Origin: an uncultured Alphaproteobacteria bacterium
GTDB lineage: Bacteria > Pseudomonadota > Alphaproteobacteria > Minwuiales > Minwuiaceae
Direction of reading: 5' to 3'
DNA: 10,737 nucleotides
Assembly (NCBI GenBank): GCA_913064755.1
Contig: CAJYBQ010000069.1
Span: 1-10,737 of the forward strand
The position numbers and the translations under genes were made by a program. Position 1 is the first letter of the stretch. Each line of letters starts with the position of its first letter. Below the pieces are notes generated by a model. The model saw nothing but the letters and a program-made list of their open reading frames with translations. It had not been told where the DNA came from and did no database searches. Below are positions 1 to 6,167 of the stretch, piece after piece.

Positions 1-150
1 CAGGGGCCGAAGAACGAGATGTTCAAGCCGCCGCACCACCCCTACACGGACCTGTTGCTGTCATCGGTTCCGGAAATGGATGCCGACTGGCTCACCAATG
101 TCGTGGAACAGCGCGGCGTCGACAATATCGGCGAAGCCGCGAAGACCTGA
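1..150 (+). CDS. Peptide/nickel-type ABC transporter ATP-binding protein, C-terminal fragment
   Basis: The reading frame is open from base 1 and ends at a TGA at 148-150, leaving 49 codons of a gene that begins outside the window. The visible tail has the sequence PPHHPYTDLLLSSVPEMD (residues 10-27 of the fragment). That is the hallmark of the oligopeptide/dipeptide transporter C-terminal region which follows the ATPase core in DppD/DppF/OppD/OppF proteins. The Walker and signature motifs lie upstream and cannot be checked. In the family this subunit is cytoplasmic and energises import of peptides or other small solutes through a DppBC-type permease. The continuation in the style MDADWLTNVVEQRG resembles alphaproteobacterial double-length versions with two ATPase domains, but that is an inference from the tail alone. 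The gene is convergent with the aldehyde dehydrogenase, with a stem-loop between them. Confidence 0.8.
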   Translation, partial: QGPKNEMFKPPHHPYTDLLLSSVPEMDADWLTNVVEQRGVDNIGEAAKT

Positions 151-157
151 TCCATCG

Positions 158-192
158 CGCCGACGTCTGGCCAGGTCGGTCAGACGTCGGCG
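158..192. terminator. Stem-loop between convergent genes, probable bidirectional terminator
   Basis: Bases 158-169 (CGCCGACGTCTG) are the perfect reverse complement of 181-192 (CAGACGTCGGCG), giving a 12-bp GC-rich stem with an 11-nt loop. It lies 7 bases after the stop codon of the ABC transporter gene and 30 bases beyond the stop of the convergent aldehyde dehydrogenase. Neither side has a T-run, so it is not a canonical intrinsic terminator. The position and strength of the hairpin still suggest transcription termination or mRNA 3'-end protection for both genes. Confidence 0.6.
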
Positions 193-221
193 GCTGATGG
201 CGGAAGGTGTCGGTCCGGGAC

Positions 222-1649
222 TCAGATGGAGAACCCGCCCAGCTTGGTCTCCAGGTACTCGGCGATGCCTTCGCGGGCACCTTCACGTCCCATGCCGGAA
301 TCCTTCATGCCGCCAAAGGGGGCGGCTGCGGCGCTGGGGTTGATGTCGTTGACGCCGATGATGCCGAAATCCAGCCCTTCGAACATGCGGAACGCACGAC
401 CGATGTCGCGGGTATAGACGTAGGCGGCGAGGCCGTAATGCGTGTCGTTGGCCAGTGCCAGGGCCTCTTCCTCGTCATCGAAGGGGATGATCGGGGCCAC
501 GGGGCCGAAGGTTTCCTCCCGATAGATGTCCATGGCCGGATTGACGCCGGTCAGGATCGTCGGGGCGTAGAAATAGCCCTGGCCAAGTGCGCCGTCGGTC
601 AGCCGCTTGCCGCCCAGCACGACCTCCGCACCCTTGTCGCGGGCGTCATCGACCTGGCGGGCGACCTTGTCCACGGCCTTTTCGTTGACCAGCGGGCCGA
701 TGGCGACTCCGTCCTCGAAGCCCGACCCGGCCTTCATCTTCGACACGCGATCCGCCAGCGTGCCCGTGAAGTCATCGGCGAGGGAACTGTGGACATAGAG
801 CCGGTTCGGGCTGATGCAGGCCTGTCCCGTGTTCAGGAACTTCACCAGTTGCGCGCCCTTCGCGGCATGTACCGGGTCGGCATCCTTGAACACCAGGAAC
901 GGCGCGTGGCCGCCCAGTTCGCAGGAAACCCGCTTCATGTTGGCAGCGGCCTGGCCGGCCAGCATGCGGCCCACGGCGGTGGACCCCGTGAAGGTCAGCT
1001 TCCGCACCTTCGGGTTGGTGGTGAACTCGTCGCCGATCGGCTTCGGGTCAAGGGCGGTCACCAGGTTGATGACACCGTCCGGGACACCGGCCTCGGCCAG
1101 GATCTTGAAGATCTCGATGGCGCAGAGCGGCGTGGCTTCGGCCGGTTTCAGGACCACGGTGCAACCGGCCGCCAGCGCCGGGCCGACCTTTCGCGTGATC
1201 ATCGAAACGGGGTAGTTCCAGGGCGTGATCGCGGCCACCACGCCGACCGGCTGATGCAGCACGATGAAGCGCTGGTCGGCACGGGGGGAGGGGATGGTCT
1301 CGCCGTAGTTCCGCTTGGCTTCTTCCGAGAACCAGAGCAGGAAGTCGGCGCCGTACTGGACTTCGGTCCGGGCCGCGCGGATGGGCTTGCCCTGTTCCTC
1401 CGTCATGGTGCGGGCAAGGTGTTCCTTCCGCTCCAGCATCAGGTCATAGGCACGACGCAGGATCGCCGACCGCTCGTATGCCGTGGTCGCGGCCCAGCCG
1501 CGGAAGGCATCATGCGCGGCGTCGATGGCACGTTTCGCGGCCTCGCGGTCGCCGTCGGGCACTTCCGTGATGGTCTCGCCCGTGGCCGGGTTGATGACGG
1601 GAAAGGTCTTGGCCGACGCGGCTTCGGTCCAGGCTCCGGCAATGAACAT
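222..1649 (-). CDS. gabD: NAD(P)-dependent succinate-semialdehyde dehydrogenase-like aldehyde dehydrogenase
   Basis: The 475-residue product is a full-length aldehyde dehydrogenase. Visible hallmarks are TPWNYP (142-147, with catalytic Asn145), cofactor-binding Lys168 in VVLKPAE, the Rossmann motif FTGSTAVG (220-227), general base Glu244 in CELGG, nucleophile Cys278 in NTGQACIS, and EETFGP (378-383). The pattern around PNRLYVH and the C-terminal PFGGMKDSGMGREG resembles GabD-type succinate-semialdehyde dehydrogenases. These oxidise succinate semialdehyde to succinate in the cytoplasm as the last step of 4-aminobutyrate breakdown. Substrate assignment is by family resemblance; another semialdehyde or aliphatic aldehyde is possible. 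The ATG at 1649 is preceded by GGAGAG (1659-1654). The gene lies 75 bp downstream of the GST-like gene on the same strand and may be cotranscribed with it. No aminotransferase (GabT) is visible nearby. Confidence 0.88.
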   Translation of the reverse strand: MFIAGAWTEAASAKTFPVINPATGETITEVPDGDREAAKRAIDAAHDAFRGWAATTAYERSAILRRAYDLMLERKEHLARTMTEEQGKPIRAARTEVQYGADFLLWFSEEAKRNYGETIPSPRADQRFIVLHQPVGVVAAITPWNYPVSMITRKVGPALAAGCTVVLKPAEATPLCAIEIFKILAEAGVPDGVINLVTALDPKPIGDEFTTNPKVRKLTFTGSTAVGRMLAGQAAANMKRVSCELGGHAPFLVFKDADPVHAAKGAQLVKFLNTGQACISPNRLYVHSSLADDFTGTLADRVSKMKAGSGFEDGVAIGPLVNEKAVDKVARQVDDARDKGAEVVLGGKRLTDGALGQGYFYAPTILTGVNPAMDIYREETFGPVAPIIPFDDEEEALALANDTHYGLAAYVYTRDIGRAFRMFEGLDFGIIGVNDINPSAAAAPFGGMKDSGMGREGAREGIAEYLETKLGGFSI

Positions 1650-1724
1650 GTGTCTCTCCGGTTGTTCGTGTGGTTCTTTGGCTGTCTCGTTCCACTGCGT
1701 GATGCGGCCCGGTGACGGTCGGCC

Positions 1725-2645
1725 CTATTTCACGGCGCGAATGGCGAAGCCGACGCGCGGGAAGTGAATGGTGACGTCGCCGACGGTCTCATCCGTCCGA
1801 CGCACCGCGATTTCCTGTCCGTTGTAGGTGACGAGCGCACCGAGGACGGGATCGCGCGCGTAGTCCATGGGGGTGATGGAGACCTGGTCACCGGCCTGCC
1901 AGCCCTCGGCATTCTCCGCGACTCCGGATGTTTCACCCGGTGCCGCGTCCCTGGCCACCGCCAGTGCATCGGCGGACGGCATGTCCTGTTTCGTGCCATG
2001 GCCGATGGCGGCGACGGCTTCCATGAAACGGCCAAGCGCGGGGTGCGGGTCCAGGACCGCGCGGACCTTCCGCCCGGCGTTCCCCAGGAACCAGAGCGGA
2101 TGGTAGAGCGTCAGGTCGGCAAGCCCTGCCGTGTCCCCCGCCAGGAAGGTGCCGCCGTTGGCGAGCAGGTCTTCGGCCCAGGAAAGCTGTGGCTTCAGTT
2201 GTTCCAGGTGACCCGGTGCAGCGGCCTTCAGGCGGTCGATATTGGCACCCTGTGCGCCGCGCATCCTGGCGCGGTCGTCATGAAACGCGGCGGGCATCTT
2301 GTCGGCGTTCGTGCCCATGACGAAGCCGGCGATGGTCCAGAACATGCCGTTCTCGGCCAGCCCGGACACGGCCTGCGCGAAGCCGAGGCTGCCTGCCATC
2401 ATGCTGGGGGCAGGGTGGCGCCGCTCCAGTTCCTCGGCGATCAGCTTGGTGTCGCAGTAGATGTCGGCACCGATCTGCAGCACCGGTGTCTTCCGGTACC
2501 CGCCGGTCAGGGGCATCAGGTCCGGCTTCGGCATGATGAACGGGATGTCCACCGACTGCCAGGCAAGTCCCTTCAGCCCCATCATCAGGCGGACCTTCTC
2601 GGCAAATGGTGAGCCATCGTAATGATGCAGGATCAGATCAGTCAT
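1725..2645 (-). CDS. Glutathione S-transferase family protein with extra C-terminal domain
   Basis: The 306-residue protein begins with a thioredoxin-like GST N-terminal domain (about 1-80). It has Ser12 in the motif GSPFAEKVR, the cis-proline in KTPVLQ (Pro54), and CDTKLIAEEL (64-73) at the usual glutathione-binding Asp/Glu-Ser/Thr position. A helical GST C-terminal domain follows, with an N-capping-like segment FLAGDTAGLADLTLY (167-181). Typical bacterial GSTs end near residue 200-230. This one continues for about 70 residues (240-306) with a hydrophilic, probably beta-rich segment. The start at 2645 has a strong ribosome site, GGGGAGG (2658-2652), 6 nt upstream. It is transcribed divergently from the SDR/P450 pair and stands upstream of the aldehyde dehydrogenase. 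Cytoplasmic conjugation, isomerisation or reductive activity on a small molecule is possible, but the substrate is unknown. Confidence 0.85.
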   Translation of the reverse strand: MTDLILHHYDGSPFAEKVRLMMGLKGLAWQSVDIPFIMPKPDLMPLTGGYRKTPVLQIGADIYCDTKLIAEELERRHPAPSMMAGSLGFAQAVSGLAENGMFWTIAGFVMGTNADKMPAAFHDDRARMRGAQGANIDRLKAAAPGHLEQLKPQLSWAEDLLANGGTFLAGDTAGLADLTLYHPLWFLGNAGRKVRAVLDPHPALGRFMEAVAAIGHGTKQDMPSADALAVARDAAPGETSGVAENAEGWQAGDQVSITPMDYARDPVLGALVTYNGQEIAVRRTDETVGDVTIHFPRVGFAIRAVK

Positions 2646-2759
2646 GTTGCGCCTCCCCGGCGGTTCCTCGGCATGGCTGCCATCTTATACAGGTTCGTGC
2701 TTTGGCGTCTTTGGCTGAGGGACTATCGTTGGTCAACCGTACATTGGGGGGAGGACACG
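2646..2759. promoter_or_regulatory. Divergent promoter region between GST-like gene and SDR gene
   Basis: These 114 bp separate two divergent genes, so both promoters should lie here. On the minus strand TATAAG (2689-2684) is a plausible -10 element for the GST-like gene, without a convincing -35. On the plus strand TTGGCG (2702-2707) and TATCGT (2724-2729) are spaced 16 bp apart and could serve the SDR gene. A small dyad, GTTG-GT-CAAC (2728-2737), overlaps the latter and might be an operator. These are sequence resemblances only. No regulator gene is adjacent. Confidence 0.35.
2750..2754 (+). promoter_or_regulatory. Ribosome binding site deciding the SDR start
   Basis: GGAGG, within a longer G-run, lies 5 nt before the ATG at 2760. 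The frame is open upstream to an ATG at 2622, which would add 46 residues unlike any SDR N-terminus. This site and the SDR fold both favour 2760. Confidence 0.8.
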
Positions 2760-3524
2760 ATGGGCAGGGTTGCAGACAGGGTGGCGATCGTCACCGGGGG
2801 AAGTTCGGGGCTGGGCCGCGCGACAGCGGAATTGCTGGCCGCGGAAGGTGCGTCGGTGTTGCTGACGGATGTCGCGGAGGAGGCCGGGCAGGCCGTGGCA
2901 GACGGCATCAACAGCGCCGGTGGCAAGGCGGCCTTCCTGGCCCATGACGTGGTGGTGGAGGCGCAGTGGGAGGCCGCGTTTGCCCGTGCCGCGGAATTCG
3001 GGCCGGTCAGTATCCTGTTCAACAACGCCGGGGTACGCCCCAAGACGGTGCCGCTGGAGGATATCGACCTCGCCGACTGGCGGGCGCACATGGCAGTGAA
3101 CATCGATGGCGCGTTCCTGGGCATCAAGCACGCCATCCGCGCCATGAAACAGCACGGTGGTGCGATCGTCAGCACGTCGTCGATCTACGGCATCGCCGGT
3201 GCCGCCATGGTCGGGGCCTATTCCGCGTCGAAGGGCGGGGTGAGAACCCTGACGAAGGCCGCGGCGATGGAATGCGCCTCGCCCGGATATCCCATCCGCA
3301 TCAATTCCGTGCATCCGGGTTTCATCGAAACCGGCATGCTGGATTCGGTCATGGAGGAATTCGGCGAGGCCACCTCGATCAAGCGGATGACCCGGGCCAC
3401 GCCGCTGCGCCGCATCGGGGAGCCGCGCGACATCGCGGAGGCGGTGCTCTACCTCGTCGCGGATTCGGGCAAGTACGTCACCGGTATCGAACTGCCGGTC
3501 GATGGCGGCTTTCTGGCGCAATAG
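2760..3524 (+). CDS. Classical short-chain dehydrogenase/reductase (SDR), NAD-type
   Basis: The 254-residue protein is a textbook classical SDR. It has the cofactor motif TGGSSGLG (12-19), Asp37 at the end of the second strand (which usually favours NAD over NADP), NNAG (88-91), the tetrad Asn114-Ser141-Tyr154-Lys158 (YSASK at 154-158) and the C-terminal GIELPVDGGF (242-251). The stretch YPIRINSVHPGF (177-188) resembles cyclopentanol dehydrogenase and 3-alpha/20-beta-hydroxysteroid dehydrogenase relatives, so a cyclic or terpenoid secondary alcohol is a reasonable guess, though not shown. The start at 2760 gives the normal SDR N-terminus and has a GGAGG site. One base separates its stop from the P450 start, so the two are probably translated from one mRNA and may catalyse consecutive oxidations (hydroxylation, then alcohol to ketone). 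Confidence 0.92.
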   Translation: MGRVADRVAIVTGGSSGLGRATAELLAAEGASVLLTDVAEEAGQAVADGINSAGGKAAFLAHDVVVEAQWEAAFARAAEFGPVSILFNNAGVRPKTVPLEDIDLADWRAHMAVNIDGAFLGIKHAIRAMKQHGGAIVSTSSIYGIAGAAMVGAYSASKGGVRTLTKAAAMECASPGYPIRINSVHPGFIETGMLDSVMEEFGEATSIKRMTRATPLRRIGEPRDIAEAVLYLVADSGKYVTGIELPVDGGFLAQ

Positions 3525-3525
3525 G

Positions 3526-4740
3526 ATGGTGATGCAGGTCGCATCCGAGGAAACGGCGAGGGCTTTCAACCTCTACAGCCTGACTCCTGCCTTTCTGGAG
3601 AATCCGTTTCCCGTCTATCACGCCCTGCGCCGTCACAGCCCTGTCCACCGGATGCCCGATGGTTCGGTGTTCCTCAGCCGCCATGCCGACGTGCTTGCTG
3701 TCTACAAGGACCGCAGCATGTCGTCGGACAAGACGCGGGAGTTCGGGCCGAAGTTCGGCAACGGCGGTCTGTATCGGCACCACACGACCAGCCTGGTGTT
3801 CAATGATCCACCACTGCACACGCGGGTGCGCAAGATCCTGGCGGAAGCGTTCACGCCGCGCGCCATGCGCCAGATGGAGCCGTCGATCATCGCCATGGTG
3901 GATGGATTTCTCGACCAGGCGGCAGAGCGGGGAGAGGTCGACCTGATCGGCGATTTCGCCTTTGCCCTGCCGGTCGGGGTCATCTGCGACATGCTGGGTG
4001 TGCCGGTGGCGGACCGCGACCGCCTGCGGGACTGGGCGGTGACGATCCTCGGCGCGCTGGAACCGGTGATCAGCGATGATCACCTGGAACGGGGCAACCT
4101 GGCGGTCGAGAACTTCTCGGCCTACCTGAAGGACCTGATCGATGAGCGGCGGAAGGCACTGCGTGACGACGACATCCTTTCGCGACTGATCAGCGGCGAA
4201 GTCGATGGCGAGACACTGACGGAGGAGCAGTTGATCCAGAACTGCATCTTCCTGCTGAACGCCGGGCACGAGACGACAACCAACCTGATCGGCAATGGCA
4301 TGGCGGCTTTGCTGGCCTTCCCGGAACAGATGCAGCGGCTGCGCGACAATCCGGACCTGATGGAATCGGCGCTGGAGGAATTCCTGCGCTTCGAGAGTTC
4401 CAACCAGCTCGGCAACCGGCGGGTGACGGTGGAAACCACCATCGGGGAGGAGACGCTGGCCCCGGGGACGGTGATCCACCTGGGGATCGGCGCTGGCAAT
4501 CGAGACCCGGCGGTCTTCGCGGACCCGGACGACCTGGATATCGGTCGTCGGCAGAACCGCCACCTGGCATTCGGCTCCGGCGCGCATGTCTGTCTTGGCA
4601 ATACGCTGGCACGGATGGAGGGTCGGATCGCGATCGAGCGTCTGCTGGCGCGGTTCCCCGGCATCGAACGCAACGGTGACCATGTCCGTGGCGGGCGCGC
4701 CCGTTTCCGTGGCTACAGCGCCTTTCCAATCCGGGCTGGC
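3526..4740 (+). CDS. Cytochrome P450, stop codon lost at a junction with dnaE2
   Basis: About 405 residues form a near-complete bacterial class I P450. Visible motifs are the I-helix AGHETT (246-251), the ExxR pair Glu285-Arg288, and the haem loop FGSGAHVCLG (349-358) with Cys356 as thiolate ligand. The tail GGRARFRGYSAFPIR matches the last strand of such enzymes, so at most a few residues are missing. No stop follows: the frame runs on to TAG at 6235-6237 through DNA antisense to dnaE2 and imuB, which would add some 498 unrelated residues. The ATG at 3526 comes one base after the SDR stop. ATG 3532, with AGGA 5 nt upstream, is an alternative. No ferredoxin or ferredoxin reductase gene is in view, so electrons must come from elsewhere. 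It presumably hydroxylates a substrate that the SDR then oxidises. Activity with a long tail is doubtful. Confidence 0.85.
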
Positions 4741-4770
4741 GGGGCGCGCACAGGCGGCAGAGGCGGGGCG
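4738..4770. repeat. 9-bp direct repeat spanning the P450/dnaE2 breakpoint
   Basis: GGCGGGGCG occurs perfectly at 4738-4746 and again at 4762-4770, separated by 15 bases. The first copy starts in the last recognisable P450 codons. The second ends exactly where the first recognisable dnaE2 codon (minus strand) begins at 4771. A perfect 12-bp palindrome, CGGGCGCGCCCG, lies close by at 4692-4703. In GC-rich DNA such repeats can arise by chance, but their position is what a microhomology-mediated or replication-slippage join could leave. Confidence 0.5.
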
Positions 4771-6165
4771 GGCCAGCGGCGTGGTCACATCCTCCGACAG
4801 GCCCATGACCTTGCCGACTTCGCGGATCGCCATGCGGGGGCGGTAATGGATGACGGTGGCGCACAGCCCGGCACGGTCCCGGCCATAGCGCTGGTAGATG
4901 TGCTGGATCACCTCCTCGCGCCGTTCATGTTCGAAATCCACGTCGATGTCCGGGGGTTCCTTGCGTTCCTCCGAGATGAAGCGTTCGAACAGCAGCTGGT
5001 GCTGGGCCGGGTCGACATTGGTGATCTTCAGGCAGTAACAGACGGCACTGTTGGCCGCCGACCCGCGCCCCTGGCACAGAATGCCCTTTCCGCGCGCGAA
5101 ATCGACGATGTCGCGGATGGTCAGGAAGTAGCGGGCGATGTTCATCTTCGCCATCAGCGCCAGTTCCTTCTCCAGCGTCCGGGCCACATCCGCCGGCACC
5201 CCGTCCGGATAGCGTTCCGCCGCGCCTTCCCATGTCAGCAGGCGCAACTGTTCATCCGGCGTGCGCCCGTGCGGCACGGTTTCCTCCGGGTATTCGTAGC
5301 TCAGCTCGGACAGGGAGAAGGTGCAGGCGTCGGCGATGCTGCGGCTCTGACGAATGGCGTCCGGCCAGTCCGCGAACAGGCGCTGCATCTCGGCCGGGGT
5401 CTTCAGGTGCCGTTCCGCGTTCGGGTACAGGCGATGCCCGGCGGTCAGGATCGTCACCTTCTCGCGGATGCAGGTCATCACGTCCTGCAGCGGGCGGCGG
5501 GCCGGGGTGTGGTAATGCACGTCGTTGGTGGCAAGCAGCCGCAGCCCGTGCGCTGCCGCCAGCCGGGCCAGGTGGTTGATCCGCGCCCGGTCGTCCCCGC
5601 GATACAGGTAGGCGGCGGCGAGGTGCGTCAGGTCGGGCAGCTGTGCCACCAGTCGCGGGACCTCCGCCGCGAAGGCGTCGATACTCCCCTCCGGCATGGC
5701 GATCAGCACGATCTCCCCCGGTGCCCGTGCGCAGGCGTCCGCCACCATGGCCAGCGACAGGTCACACCGGCCCTTGCGTTGCCAGCCCCCCGCCGCGTCC
5801 TGCATCTTGCCCGCCGACAGCAGGGCGCAGAGCTGGCCGTAGCCTGTGCGGGTCTTCGGATAGGCCAGCAGGGACGGCGCATCCAGCAGGTCCAGGCGAC
5901 AACCGATCACCGGGCGCAGGCCCACCGTCGCCGCCTCCCCGTGTACCCGCACGGTCCCCGCCATCGTGTTGCGGTCGGCAATCCCGATGGCGTCGTACCC
6001 CAGCAGGTGCGCGGTCAGCACCAGGTCGACCGGATCGGACGCACCGCGCAGGAAGGAGAAATTGGACACCAGCCCCAGCTCCACGAAGGGGGCAGGCGGG
6101 TTGGGGGTGAAGCTGCCGGGGTCCCTGATGCGGCGCTTCTCCGGGGTCGGCGGGGCCTCTGGCAT
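4771..6165 (-). pseudogene. dnaE2: Error-prone DNA polymerase DnaE2, C-terminally truncated
   Basis: Residues 1-465 are clearly DnaE2: a PHP-domain start with SNFSFLRGAS (34-43), TNDVHYHTP (213-221), the palm motif GRGSAANS (366-373), PDIDVDF (405-411) with two of the three catalytic aspartates (Asp406 and Asp408), and REVGKVMGLSEDV (448-460). Homology then stops. The family is usually above 1,000 residues, so the rest of the palm with the third aspartate, the fingers, and the beta-clamp and OB regions are absent. The frame continues to a TGA at 3480-3478 only because DNA antisense to the P450 happens to be open, giving a nominal 895-residue chimera. The ATG at 6165 shares its A with the imuB stop (TGATG) and lacks a good ribosome site, so translation should be coupled to imuB. 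Intact DnaE2 performs mutagenic lesion bypass with ImuB. This copy should be inactive. Confidence 0.85.
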
Positions 6166-6167
6166 CA
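6163..6167 (-). promoter_or_regulatory. TGATG stop/start overlap coupling imuB to dnaE2
   Basis: On the minus strand the imuB stop TGA (6167-6165) and the dnaE2 start ATG (6165-6163) share one base. No clear Shine-Dalgarno sequence precedes the dnaE2 start, so re-initiation by terminating ribosomes is the likely route. Confidence 0.75.

Noticed and set aside
207..1715. Open plus-strand frame of 502 codons opposite the aldehyde dehydrogenase
   Set aside because: The predicted protein has no recognisable domain, and the minus-strand frame has all catalytic aldehyde dehydrogenase residues. It is an antisense shadow in GC-rich DNA.
1764..2612. Open plus-strand frame of 282 codons opposite the GST-like gene
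   Set aside because: No recognisable motifs, and fully covered by a well-supported GST-family gene with a good ribosome site on the other strand.
2622..2759. Upstream extension of the SDR by 46 residues to an ATG at 2622
   Set aside because: It would overlap the GST gene start and both promoters, has no SDR homology, and the GGAGG before 2760 explains the start.
2733..3569. Open minus-strand frame of 278 codons opposite the SDR gene
   Set aside because: The composition is typical of antisense translation (many Arg, His and Gly), and the plus strand holds a complete SDR.
4771..6165. An active short DnaE-like polymerase or standalone PHP exonuclease as a new protein type
   Set aside because: The fragment ends in the middle of the palm domain, just after two of the three catalytic aspartates, with no alternative stop near the break. 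A truncated gene is a simpler reading than a new enzyme.
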